NCBI GenBank assembly: GCA_964244585.1 | Contig: CAXTJM010000009.1 | Span: 89,660-153,659 of the forward strand | Reading direction: 5' to 3' | DNA length: 64,000 nucleotides | Origin: LMUY01 sp964244585 | GTDB taxonomy: Bacteria > Pseudomonadota > Alphaproteobacteria > Acetobacterales > Acetobacteraceae | Shown: positions 23,246 through 31,868 of the stretch, piece by piece | Numbering within the stretch: position 1 is the stretch's first letter | Layout: each line of letters opens with the position of its first letter | Position numbers and translations under genes: made by a program | The notes under the pieces: generated by a model | The model's database searches: none | Seen by the model: only the letters and a program-made list of their open reading frames with translations | What the model was told of the DNA's origin: nothing

Positions 23246-24574
23246 ATGCTGCCCGTCGTCGTCATCGCCGGGCGCCCGAACGTCGGCAAGAGCACGTTGT
23301 TCAACCGGCTGGCGGGCCGCCGGTTCGCCCTGGTCGCCGACACGCCCGGCGTGACGCGCGACCGCAAGGACGCCACGGCCCAATTGCGCGGCAAGACGGT
23401 GCGGCTGGTCGATACCGCCGGGCTGGAGGAAAGTGCGCCGGATACGCTGTTCGGCCGCATGCGCGCCAGTTCGGAAGCCGCAGTCGCAACGGCGGACCTG
23501 GTGGTGTTCGTCGTGGACGCACGATCCGGCATTACGCCGGCCGACAACCATTTCGCCGCCTGGCTGCGCCGCCAGGGCCGCCCCGTGCTGCTGGTCGCCA
23601 ACAAGGCGGAGGGCCGGGGCGGCGCCCAGGCCGCGATGGAGGCGTTCAGCCTGGGCTTGGGAGAGCCGCTCGCCGTGTCGGCCGAGCATGGCGAGGGGCT
23701 TGCCAATCTGATGGGCGAGATCGCCGACCGGCTGCCGGACCCGCGGGAGGAGGACGAGGCGGACCGCCCCTTGCGCCTGACCGTGGTGGGACGCCCGAAC
23801 GCGGGCAAGTCCACACTGCTGAACCGGCTGCTCGGCGAGGAGCGGATGATCACCGGCCCGGAGCCGGGATTGACGCGGGACTCGGTGGCGGTGCGGTTTT
23901 CCGACGCGGACGGGCCGATCGAGCTGGTGGACACGGCCGGGTTGCGCAAGAAGGCGCGGATCGATGCCGGGCTGGAGAAGATGAGCACGTCCGCCACCAT
24001 CGAGGCGCTGAAGATGGCGGAGATCGTCGTGCTATGCGTCGACGCGGTGGAAGGCCTGCACGAGCAGGACCTGCAGATCGCGCGCCTCGTCGAGCGCGAG
24101 GGCCGCGGCTGCGTGCTGGCGCTGAACAAGTGGGATGCCGTGCCGGACCGCAACGTCGCGCGCCGCGGCGTCAGCGACCGGCTGGAAACCAGCCTGGCGC
24201 AGATGCGCGGCATTCCGGTGGTGACGCTGTCCGCCATGACCGGCGCCGGCGTGGACAAGCTTTTGCCCGTGGTGCGGCGGGCCCACGCCACCTGGAACAC
24301 CCGCGTGCCGACGGGAGAGCTGAACCGTTGGTTCGAGGCGGCACTCGAACGGCATGCCGCGCCGCTGGTGGATGGCCGCCGACTGAAGCTGCGCTACACC
24401 ACCCAGGCCAAGGCGCGTCCGCCCACCTTCATCATCTTCGGCACCCGAGCCGAGCAGACGCCGGAGGATTACCGCCGCTACCTGGTCAACGGGCTGCGCG
24501 ACAGCTTCGACCTGCCCGGCACGCCGATCCGGCTGCAATTCCGCGGCACCAAAAATCCCTATGCCGAAGATTGA
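23246..24574 (+). CDS. der: Ribosome biogenesis GTPase Der (EngA)
   Basis: 442 residues with two tandem GTPase domains. Domain 1 has GRPNVGKSTLFNRL near residue 9, then DTPGVTRD and NKAE. Domain 2 has GRPNAGKSTLLNRL near residue 185, then DTAGLRKKARI and NKWD. A C-terminal KH-like domain follows (LKLRYTTQAKARPPTFIIF). It is essential for 50S subunit maturation. It starts 3 bases after bamB. Confidence 0.96.
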   Translation: MLPVVVIAGRPNVGKSTLFNRLAGRRFALVADTPGVTRDRKDATAQLRGKTVRLVDTAGLEESAPDTLFGRMRASSEAAVATADLVVFVVDARSGITPADNHFAAWLRRQGRPVLLVANKAEGRGGAQAAMEAFSLGLGEPLAVSAEHGEGLANLMGEIADRLPDPREEDEADRPLRLTVVGRPNAGKSTLLNRLLGEERMITGPEPGLTRDSVAVRFSDADGPIELVDTAGLRKKARIDAGLEKMSTSATIEALKMAEIVVLCVDAVEGLHEQDLQIARLVEREGRGCVLALNKWDAVPDRNVARRGVSDRLETSLAQMRGIPVVTLSAMTGAGVDKLLPVVRRAHATWNTRVPTGELNRWFEAALERHAAPLVDGRRLKLRYTTQAKARPPTFIIFGTRAEQTPEDYRRYLVNGLRDSFDLPGTPIRLQFRGTKNPYAED

Positions 24575-24686
24575 GCGGCGTTTTGCCGTCATTGGCCCCG
24601 GCTAGCTCGAAAACGTGAATGGCACCCTGGCGGCTGCGATGCCAACCGCGGCGGAATGACAAACGTTGCGGGCGCAGGAGGTTTCC

Positions 24687-25181
24687 ATGGCGAAGACAGC
24701 GGAGAAGACCGACCCGAAGCTTTGGGACAAGGTCAAGAAGACCGTCACCGAGCACGACAAGGGCGGAAAGCCCGGCCAATGGTCGGCGCGCAAGGCGCAG
24801 ATGGCGGTGCAGGAATACAAGGCAGAAGGCGGCGGCTATGCCGGCGAGAAATCCCCCGACAACCACCTGACGCAGTGGACCGAGGAAGAATGGGGGACCA
24901 AGTCCGGCAAGCAGAGCGGCAAGACCGGCGAGCGTTATTTGCCGAAGCAGGCGCGGGAGTCGCTGTCGGACAGCGAATACCAGCGCACCACAGCCAAGAA
25001 GCGAGCCGATACGGCCAAGGGCAAGCAATTCTCCGCCCAGCCGCCGGACGTCGCGAAGAAGACGGCGGCGGCGCGCCATGACGTCACCAGGGATGAATTG
25101 ATGAAGCAGGCCGCTAAGCGCGGTATCAAGGGACGTGCCAAGATGAAGAAGGCGGAGTTGCAGCATGCCCTGAACCAGTGA
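24687..25181 (+). CDS. Small basic DUF5872-like protein with C-terminal SAP/Rho-N-like segment
   Basis: 164 very hydrophilic, Lys-rich residues. Residues about 10-70 (LWDKVKKTVTEHDKGGKPGQ, then WSARKAQMAVQEYK and HLTQWTEEEW) look like the DUF5872 domain. A Lys/Ala-rich linker and a C-terminal segment ELMKQAAKRGIKGRAKMKKA follow, resembling SAP or Rho-N helices that bind nucleic acid. Function is unknown; DNA or RNA binding is inferred from the C-terminus and charge. A clear SD (AGGAGG) precedes ATG 24687. It stands alone between der and an MFS gene. Confidence 0.75.
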   Translation: MAKTAEKTDPKLWDKVKKTVTEHDKGGKPGQWSARKAQMAVQEYKAEGGGYAGEKSPDNHLTQWTEEEWGTKSGKQSGKTGERYLPKQARESLSDSEYQRTTAKKRADTAKGKQFSAQPPDVAKKTAAARHDVTRDELMKQAAKRGIKGRAKMKKAELQHALNQ

Positions 25182-25290
25182 AATTGCCGTCGCTGCACGC
25201 GGTTTCCGCTTTTCAGCGCCGACGATAATTGCCACAGTTCTCGGCATAACGGGCCGTGGACAAATGCGGTCCCATGTGAGGATCGCCGCA

Positions 25291-26592
25291 ATGGACTTGG
25301 AAAGCCGGACCATCCGCCGGGTGACGATGCGGCTCGTGCCGTTTCTGGTGCTCTGCTACTTCGTCGCCTACCTCGACCGGGTGAATGTCGGCTTTGCCAA
25401 GCTGACCATGAGCAAGGATCTGGGGCTGTCCGAAACCGCGTTCGGTCTCGGAGCCGGGATCTTCTTCCTTGCATACTTCCTGTTCGAAGTGCCTTCCAAC
25501 TTGCTGCTGGAGCGGTTCGGCGCCCGCAAGTGGATCGCCCGCATCATGTTCACCTGGGGGGTGCTCTCAGGTGCCATGGCCTTCATCGGCGGCGAAACCA
25601 GCTTCTATGTCGTGCGCGTGTTGCTTGGCTTCGCGGAGGCCGGGTTCTTCCCCGGCATCATCTTCTTCCTGACCTTATGGTTTCCTGCCAAGGACCGTGC
25701 CCGGATCATCAGCCTGTTCATGGCAGCGATCCCGCTCTCCTCGGTCATCGGGGCTCCGGTGTCCGGCGCCTTGCTCGGCCTGGATGGCTGGATGGGCCTG
25801 CATGGCTGGCAGTGGCTCTACATCCTGGAGGCAGCCCCCGCGTTGGTGTTGTCGGTAGTCGTGCTCTTCTACCTGACCGACACGCCGGCAGATGCCGGCT
25901 GGCTCGCGACGGATGAGCGCGCCTGGCTGGTGGCCCGGCTGTCCGCCGAGCGTAAGCAGCGCGATGTCGAGCGGCATTACAGCGTCTGGCAAGCCGTGAC
26001 AAACGGACGGGTGTTGGCGGTGTCGCTGGTGTATTTCGGGGCCGTGGCCTGCAATTACGGCTTCAGCTTCTTCCTGCCGACCATCGTGAAGAATTTCGGC
26101 TTGAGCAACTTGCAGACCGGGTTCGTGGTCGCGTTGCCGTACGTCATTGGGACGGTCGGCATGGTGGTGTGGGGCCGGCGCTCGGATCGGAAGAAGGAAC
26201 GCAAGGGGCACGCGGCCGTGGCACTGTTCATCGCTGCGGCCGGTATCGGGGTGTCGACCTTGCTGGACGATCCGACGCTGAAGATGATCGCGTTCACGGT
26301 GGCAGGCTTCGGGATCTTCGCATCGTTGCCAGTGATCTGGACCTTGCCCACCGCTTATCTATCCGGCCCGGCTGCGGCAGGGGGCATCGCCGTGGTGAAC
26401 TCCATCGGCAACCTCTCCGGATTCTTCGGACCCTATGCAATGGGATACATCAAGGACCAAACCGGCAGCTATGCGGGAGGGCTGTGGACCTTGGCCGCTG
26501 CCGGCCTGATCGGCATGGTCATCGTGCTGGCGCTTCGTCACGACCCGAGACTGGAGCAGGCGCCCAGCAACGAGGCGATACCGGCGGAATAG
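25291..26592 (+). CDS. MFS transporter, anion:cation symporter (ACS) family
   Basis: 433 residues with about 12 hydrophobic segments. The N-terminal ACS signature is LCYFVAYLDRVNVGFAKL, followed by FEVPSNLLLERFGARKWIAR and a GAPVSGALL segment; the second half begins near residue 225. ACS members import organic anions such as tartrate, glucarate, phthalate or 4-hydroxyphenylacetate; the substrate cannot be read here. ATG 25291 has TGAGGA as a possible SD; an upstream in-frame start at 25264 is less likely. There is no catabolic partner next to it. Confidence 0.88.
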   Translation: MDLESRTIRRVTMRLVPFLVLCYFVAYLDRVNVGFAKLTMSKDLGLSETAFGLGAGIFFLAYFLFEVPSNLLLERFGARKWIARIMFTWGVLSGAMAFIGGETSFYVVRVLLGFAEAGFFPGIIFFLTLWFPAKDRARIISLFMAAIPLSSVIGAPVSGALLGLDGWMGLHGWQWLYILEAAPALVLSVVVLFYLTDTPADAGWLATDERAWLVARLSAERKQRDVERHYSVWQAVTNGRVLAVSLVYFGAVACNYGFSFFLPTIVKNFGLSNLQTGFVVALPYVIGTVGMVVWGRRSDRKKERKGHAAVALFIAAAGIGVSTLLDDPTLKMIAFTVAGFGIFASLPVIWTLPTAYLSGPAAAGGIAVVNSIGNLSGFFGPYAMGYIKDQTGSYAGGLWTLAAAGLIGMVIVLALRHDPRLEQAPSNEAIPAE

Positions 26593-26629
26593 CGCGGAGC
26601 CAGGCAGGGTCGTATACGCTGTGTCCAGC

Positions 26630-27061
26630 ATGTCCAACGCGCTTTACGACCTGGATTTCCAAGAGTGGACCAAGCTTCAAGCCAGCTTGCTGCGGGACGG
26701 GCGACTGGCTGAAGCCGACCTGACCAATTTGGCAGAGGAGATCGAGGCGATCGGCCGCAGCCAGAAGACCGAAACCCGCCGACGGTTGGCGCGCATCCTG
26801 CAACACCTGCTGAAATGGGCCTACCAGCCGGAGTTGCGCAGTCGGAGCTGGTCGGCCACGCTGCTGATTCAACGCAACGATCTGGAGGCCTTGTTGGCCG
26901 ACAGCCCGAGCCTGCGCAGGCAAGTCGCCGACATGATGCCGGGCGCCTACGGTCTTGGTCGAGCCTGGGCCTTGGAAGAAACCGGGTTGCTGCAGTTGCC
27001 GGAGACCTGCGAGTGGACCGCCGACCAGGTTCTCGACACTACCTTCCTGCCGGGCCGGTAG
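26630..27061 (+). CDS. DUF29 domain-containing protein
   Basis: 143 residues matching the DUF29 pattern: LYDLDFQEWTKLQASLLRDG, then LAEEIEAIGRSQKTETRRRL, then HLLKWAYQPELRSRSW. DUF29 is common in cyanobacteria and Alphaproteobacteria; its function is unknown. No signal or membrane segment is present. ATG 26630 is preferred to GTG 26621. Its 3' end overlaps the convergent SDR gene by 23 bases. Confidence 0.85.
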   Translation: MSNALYDLDFQEWTKLQASLLRDGRLAEADLTNLAEEIEAIGRSQKTETRRRLARILQHLLKWAYQPELRSRSWSATLLIQRNDLEALLADSPSLRRQVADMMPGAYGLGRAWALEETGLLQLPETCEWTADQVLDTTFLPGR

Positions 27062-27776
27062 GGCCCGGTATCCGGTCTAACCCTGGTGCGGTGACGATCT
27101 CGCCGTGGCGGGCTTCGGCAGTGCTGCACAGCGCGGCGAGCGTGTCGGCGAGGTCCGCCGGCTGCCGCAGGTTGGCCGGGTTCTCGCCGGGCATGGCCTC
27201 TTTGCGGAGCCGTGTCGCAACGATGCCCGGGTCGAACAGGTTCACGCGGCACCCCGTCGAGCGGGTCTCCTCGGCCCATGACAAGGCGAGATGCTGCATC
27301 GCCGCCTTGGTTGCGCCATAGAGCCCCCAATAGGCACGCGGCCGGCTGACGAGGGCATCGGTCACGAACACCGCCCGGCCTGCCGGGGCCGCCAACAGCA
27401 ATGGGCCGCAGGTGCGGATCAGGCGCCACGCCGCCTCCATGTTGACGGACGCTGCCGCAGCGTAGTCCCGCGGCAGGATATGCGGCGCCGGGGTGAGCTT
27501 GCCTAGCGCGCCGGCGGCGTGAACCAGCGCGTCAAGCCTGCCAAAACGCTCCAGCAGGCTGGGACCCACCGTGTCGAGCACGTCGCCTTCGGCGAGGTCC
27601 AACGGCAGCAGCGTCGCCGTGCCGCCAGCGCTGCGGATGGCGTCATCCGTCTCCTCCAGCCCGCCCTGGGTGCGTGCCGTGATCACCACATGGGTTCCGG
27701 CCCGCGCCAAAGCCACCGCGGCAGCAGCGCCGATGCCGCGGCTTGCCCCGGTAACGAACGCAACCCGGCCGGTCAC
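27039..27776 (-). CDS. Short-chain dehydrogenase/reductase (SDR)
   Basis: 245 residues: cofactor motif VTGASRGIGAAAAVALA, VHAAGALG (the NNAG position), and catalytic YGATK. The GTG start at 27776 overlaps the purF stop as GTGA. A downstream SDR after purF is a recurrent arrangement in Alphaproteobacteria, but no reaction has been assigned from that context. The longer open frame to 27866 lies inside purF and is rejected. Confidence 0.88.
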   Translation of the reverse strand: MTGRVAFVTGASRGIGAAAAVALARAGTHVVITARTQGGLEETDDAIRSAGGTATLLPLDLAEGDVLDTVGPSLLERFGRLDALVHAAGALGKLTPAPHILPRDYAAAASVNMEAAWRLIRTCGPLLLAAPAGRAVFVTDALVSRPRAYWGLYGATKAAMQHLALSWAEETRSTGCRVNLFDPGIVATRLRKEAMPGENPANLRQPADLADTLAALCSTAEARHGEIVTAPGLDRIPGPTGPAGR

Positions 27777-29236
27777 TGCCCGGGAAGCAGGCTGAGCTGG
27801 CGCTCGGACTCGTTCGAGAGATCGGACAGCCCGATGGGATAGTCGCCGGTGAAGCACGCGTCGCAATAGGCCGGTCGCTCGCCACGGCCGCCAGCCTGGC
27901 CCAGCGCCTGGTACAACCCGTCCAGGCTGATGAACGCCAGGCTGTCGGCTCCGATCAGCCGGGCCATCTCCGCCACGTCATGGCGCGCCGCCAGCAGCTT
28001 GCCACGTTCCGGCGTGTCTATGCCGTAGAAGCAGGAGTGCGTCGTCGGCGGCGAGGAAATGCGCATATGCACCTCCGCCGCCCCGGCCTGGCGCACCATC
28101 TCGACGATCTTGCGGCTGGTGGTGCCGCGCACGATGGAATCATCCACCAGGATGACCCGGCGGCCCTTCAGCACCACCCGATTGGCCGAATGCTTCAGCT
28201 TGACGCCGAGATTGCGGATCTGGTCGGTCGGTTCGATGAAGGTCCGCCCGACGTAATGGTTGCGGATGATCCCCAGCTCGAACGGCAAGCCGCTGGCCTC
28301 CGCATACCCCATGGCGGATGGCACGCCGGAATCCGGCACCGGCACCACGACGTCGGCCGGGACCGCGGATTCCCGGGCCAGAGCCTCGCCGATCCGCTTG
28401 CGGGCCTCGTAGACCGGCATGCCCTCGACCACAGAATCCGGACGGGCGAAATAGATGTACTCGAACACGCAGAACCGTCCGGCGGACGCGCCGAACGGCT
28501 TGATGCTGTGCACGCCCTTGTCGTTGATGATGACGATCTCACCGGGCTCCACGTCGCGGACGAACTCGGCGCCCACGATATCCAGTGCGCAGGTCTCGGA
28601 CGCGAGCACCCAGCCGCCGGTTCCACGGCTGTCCGCGCCGATCCGGCCGAGGATCAGCGGCCGCACGCCACGCGGGTCCCGCACCCCCATCAGCGCATCG
28701 TTGGACAGGCATACCAGCGAATACGCACCCACCACCTGCTTCAGCGCGTCGATCAGCCGGTCCACGACGGTGGAGTACAGGCTGATGGCGATGAGGTGGA
28801 CGAACACCTCGCTATCCGTGGTCGACTGGAACAGGCAGCCGCGCCGCACCAGCGAGCGTTTTAATGCCAAGGCGTTGGTGAGGTTGCCGTTATGCGACAC
28901 GGCCAGGCCGCCAAACTCGAAATCGGCATAGAGCGGCTGCACGTTGCGCAGGATCGTCTCGCCCGTGGTGGCGTAGCGGTTGTGCCCCACCGCCGCCGAG
29001 CCCGGCATCGACGCGATCACCCTGGCGTCGCCGAACGTGTCCGCCACCAGGCCCAGCCCGCGATGCTGGTGGAATCGCTGCCCGTCGAAGGCGACGATGC
29101 CCGTCGCCTCCTGTCCGCGATGCTGCAACGCATGCAACCCGAGCGCCGTAAGTGCCGCGGCATCCGGCACGTTCCAGACACCGAAGACACCGCATTCCTC
29201 ATGCGGCTTGTCGTCGTCGAACCGGTCCGGCAACAT
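27773..29236 (-). CDS. purF: Amidophosphoribosyltransferase
   Basis: 487 residues. It makes 5-phosphoribosylamine from PRPP and glutamine, the first step of purine synthesis. A short propeptide ends before the catalytic Cys15 (EECGVFGVW), so it should be processed to an N-terminal Cys. The PRPP motif VILVDDSIVRGTTS is present. Cys residues in GRFCVFEY, HSCFYGID and YCDACFTGDYP match the four 4Fe-4S ligands of the Bacillus-type enzyme, so an iron-sulphur form is likely. It follows cvpA by 12 bases and is coupled to the SDR gene. Confidence 0.96.
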   Translation of the reverse strand: MLPDRFDDDKPHEECGVFGVWNVPDAAALTALGLHALQHRGQEATGIVAFDGQRFHQHRGLGLVADTFGDARVIASMPGSAAVGHNRYATTGETILRNVQPLYADFEFGGLAVSHNGNLTNALALKRSLVRRGCLFQSTTDSEVFVHLIAISLYSTVVDRLIDALKQVVGAYSLVCLSNDALMGVRDPRGVRPLILGRIGADSRGTGGWVLASETCALDIVGAEFVRDVEPGEIVIINDKGVHSIKPFGASAGRFCVFEYIYFARPDSVVEGMPVYEARKRIGEALARESAVPADVVVPVPDSGVPSAMGYAEASGLPFELGIIRNHYVGRTFIEPTDQIRNLGVKLKHSANRVVLKGRRVILVDDSIVRGTTSRKIVEMVRQAGAAEVHMRISSPPTTHSCFYGIDTPERGKLLAARHDVAEMARLIGADSLAFISLDGLYQALGQAGGRGERPAYCDACFTGDYPIGLSDLSNESERQLSLLPGQ

Positions 29237-29248
29237 GGGCGAGCCCTC

Positions 29249-29830
29249 CTATGGGCGCGGCGGCGGTGCACCGAGTGCACGACCAACGGGATTGGCATGG
29301 AGCAGGTCTGCCGAACTCGCGGGCCGATCAGTTGGTGGGACGGGCAATGCCGGCTGGTACTCTGCCGGCAGGCGTTGCGCAACCCAGACAGCACCGAGAT
29401 AGATGGAGGGTAGGGTGCGCGCCGCCAACACCTCATTTGGCCAGCGGTCCACCGGTTCGATCACACCAGCGATGAGGTAGGCGGCGACCATCACCGCTGC
29501 ACCGCGGGCCAGGCCGTAGACCAGCCCCAACGTGCGGTCGAGCCCGCCCAGCGCCGAGTGCCGCACGGCACCGCTCAGCCCACGCGCCAGCAGGGACAGC
29601 ACGATCAGCACGACGAGGAAGACGGCGCCGAACGCGACCGGATCCGCGATGTCGGGGTTTTCGATCGCTCGCCGGGCAATGCCCTGGACTTGCGGGAAAA
29701 ACCAGGTCGCCGCGAAGGCTGCGCCAACCCATGCGATCAGCCCCAGCACCTCCCGCACCATCCCGCGCATGAAGCCCAGCATCCCGGAGAACGCGATGAC
29801 GGCGAGCACGACGATGTCCACCCAGTTCAT
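29249..29830 (-). CDS. cvpA: CvpA family inner-membrane protein
   Basis: 193 residues with about four TM helices in the first 130 residues (MNWVDIVVLAVIAFSGMLGF, then VLGLIAWVGAAFAATWF, FLVVLIVLSLLARGL and GAAVMVAAYLIAGV) and a Pro-rich cytoplasmic tail. This is the CvpA/colicin V production family and sits directly before purF, as in many proteobacteria. The role is linked to envelope integrity or peptidoglycan-related processes in other species; the mechanism is unclear. Confidence 0.9.
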   Translation of the reverse strand: MNWVDIVVLAVIAFSGMLGFMRGMVREVLGLIAWVGAAFAATWFFPQVQGIARRAIENPDIADPVAFGAVFLVVLIVLSLLARGLSGAVRHSALGGLDRTLGLVYGLARGAAVMVAAYLIAGVIEPVDRWPNEVLAARTLPSIYLGAVWVAQRLPAEYQPALPVPPTDRPASSADLLHANPVGRALGAPPPRP

Positions 29831-29860
29831 GGCGCGGCGCCCGCTTGGACCGTCACGGGG

Positions 29861-30274
29861 TTAATCTGCCAACCCGAACATGATCTCCTGCGCGCCGCCC
29901 CAGAGCACCGTGCGGCCGAGCTCCGCCAGATGCTCCAGCCCGTCCGTCACCGTCAGGAAATGGTTGCCGGCCAGCACGCCGACCTTGCTGGCGAACTGGA
30001 CGCTGCCATAGGCCAGTAGGATTTCCGTCTCGCTGACGCCGCCGGGATGCAGGATGACCTGGCCCGGCGCCGGGTAGCTGGTCGGGTTCTCGTAGCCGAG
30101 TCCCAGGTCCAGCTCGCCCAGCGGGATCCAGCACGCCTCGCCGCTCCACCGGACATGGATGATCCGCTCGCGATAGGGCAGCAGGCTGCGGAATTTTGCC
30201 ACGGTGCGCGGCGCAGATGCCTCGAATCGCGCGCCGAAGGTGAATGATCCGGCTGTGATGCGGAGATCGGTCAT
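29861..30274 (-). CDS. DUF3830 family protein, cyclophilin-like fold
   Basis: 137 residues matching the DUF3830 pattern: APRTVAKFRSLLPYRERIIH, then VRWSGEACWIPLGELDLGLG, then ENPTSYPAPGQVILHPGG, then ETEILLAYGSVQFASKVG and NHFLTVTDGLEHLAELGR. The family has a cyclophilin-like beta-barrel and unknown function, and is often found near hydantoinase or amidohydrolase genes; here it is not. ATG 30274 is chosen; the upstream extension is antisense to opgG. It stands alone between cvpA and the opposite-strand opgGH. Confidence 0.83.
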   Translation of the reverse strand: MTDLRITAGSFTFGARFEASAPRTVAKFRSLLPYRERIIHVRWSGEACWIPLGELDLGLGYENPTSYPAPGQVILHPGGVSETEILLAYGSVQFASKVGVLAGNHFLTVTDGLEHLAELGRTVLWGGAQEIMFGLAD

Positions 30275-30362
30275 GGTGGTGCCCCTCGTAACGGCTGGAC
30301 CGCGGCCGGTCCAGCCGCCATGACGCAACCCAATACGCCGCGGCTCATTGTGATGCCGGCAC

Positions 30363-31868
30363 ATGGAGTTCCGTTTTTTGCAACGAAGAGCCCTGCTGGC
30401 TGCCTTGCCGGCCATCCTCACCAGCCGGCCCGGCTTCGCGGCGGCGGAGACCGGGACGGCGTTCAGCGCCGAAACCGTGCGGGACGCGGCGCGGGAGCTG
30501 GCGGCCAAGCCGTTCCAGGCCCAGGACACGGCGCTGCCGACCTACCTGGCCAACCTGTCGTACGACCAATACCGCATGCTGCGCTTCGACAAGCGCGATG
30601 CCCTGTGGCGCGACGCGAAGCTGCCGTGGCAGGTCGAGTTCTTCCATCGCGGTTCGATCTACAAAGGCCGGCTCGACGTGAACGAGGTGGTCGACGGGCG
30701 CAGTTCGCCGCTGCGCTACGACCCGCAGGATTTCAGCTTCGGCAGCGTGCAGCGGCCGACCAACGAGGATCTCGGCTTCGCCGGCTTCCGGCTGCATGCG
30801 CCGATCAACCGCCCGGATTACTTCGACGAGGTGTGCGCCTTCCTCGGCGCCAGCTACTTCCGGGCCGTCGCCAAGGGGCTGGGCTACGGGCTGTCGGCGC
30901 GCGGCCTGGCCATCAGGACCGCGGACCCCGGCGGCGAGGAATTCCCCTACTTCAAGACGGTCTGGATCGAGCGGCCGAAGCCTGGCACGAAGCCGCAGCC
31001 GATCATCGTGCATGCCCTGCTCGACAGCCAAAGCGCCGCCGCGGCGTTCAGGTTCGTCATCGCGCCCGGCGTGCAGACCGTGTTCGACACGGCGGTGACG
31101 CTGTTCCCCCGCGTCGACATCGACCAGGCCGGCATCGCCCCGCTGACCAGCATGTTCCTGTTCGACGGCAACGAGCGCAACCGGGTCGACGACTGGCGGC
31201 CAGGCGTGCACGATTCGGACGGGTTGCTGATGCTGACCGGCCATGGCGAGACGCTGTGGCGGCAACTGAGCAATCCGTCGCGGTTGCAGGTCAGCAGCTT
31301 CGTGGACCGCTCCCCCAAAGGGTTCGGGCTGCAACAACGCCAGCGTGCCTTTGCCGGCTACGAGGACATTGAGTCGCAGTACCAGAACCGGCCCTGCGCC
31401 TGGATCGAGCCCGTGGGCGACTGGGGCGAGGGCGCGGTGATGCTGGTGGAGATCCCGTCCGACAAGGAGGTGAACGACAACATCGTCGCCTTCTGGCGTC
31501 CGAAGGCGAGGCTGCAGGCCGGGCTGGCCTACAACTACGCCTACCGCCTGTCCTGGGGTGCGACACCGCCGCCGAAGGGGCTGCCGACGCCGTTCACCAA
31601 CACCATGGTCGGCCCCGGGCCTGACGGGTCGAGAGTGTTCGAACTGGACATCGCCCCGTTCAAGCCCGGTGCGACCCCCCGGCTCGACGTGACCAGTGAC
31701 AAGGGGGAACTCCGCAACCTCACGCTCGCCCCGCTGCCGGGCGACGCCGGCTGGCGGATCGGCTTCGAGATGGCGCCGGGCCGCGAGGCGGTGGTGGAAT
31801 TGCATGGCCGCCTGATGGCTGGCGACCGGCCGCTTACCGAGACGTGGCTGTACCGTTGGACCAGTTGA
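30363..31868 (+). CDS. opgG: Glucan biosynthesis periplasmic protein, OpgG/OpgD (MdoG) family
   Basis: 501 residues. The N-terminal export signal contains QRRALLAALPAIL, which could be Tat- or Sec-dependent. The mature protein has the MdoG pattern: LSYDQYRMLRF, FFHRGSIYKG, DLGFAGFRLHAP, FCDE-like YFDEVCAFLGASYFRA, and YETLW-like GHGETLWRQLSNP with SSFVDRSPKGFGLQQR. The protein is required for synthesis or branching of osmoregulated periplasmic glucans. OpgD is the Tat-exported paralogue and cannot be excluded. Its 3' end overlaps opgH by 25 bases, so the two form an operon. Confidence 0.9.
   Translation: MEFRFLQRRALLAALPAILTSRPGFAAAETGTAFSAETVRDAARELAAKPFQAQDTALPTYLANLSYDQYRMLRFDKRDALWRDAKLPWQVEFFHRGSIYKGRLDVNEVVDGRSSPLRYDPQDFSFGSVQRPTNEDLGFAGFRLHAPINRPDYFDEVCAFLGASYFRAVAKGLGYGLSARGLAIRTADPGGEEFPYFKTVWIERPKPGTKPQPIIVHALLDSQSAAAAFRFVIAPGVQTVFDTAVTLFPRVDIDQAGIAPLTSMFLFDGNERNRVDDWRPGVHDSDGLLMLTGHGETLWRQLSNPSRLQVSSFVDRSPKGFGLQQRQRAFAGYEDIESQYQNRPCAWIEPVGDWGEGAVMLVEIPSDKEVNDNIVAFWRPKARLQAGLAYNYAYRLSWGATPPPKGLPTPFTNTMVGPGPDGSRVFELDIAPFKPGATPRLDVTSDKGELRNLTLAPLPGDAGWRIGFEMAPGREAVVELHGRLMAGDRPLTETWLYRWTS

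Noticed and set aside
21829..24618. A 929-codon open frame on the plus strand
   Set aside because: It is a shifted frame over bamB and der; its translation has Arg/Gly/Pro-rich shadow composition and no domain.
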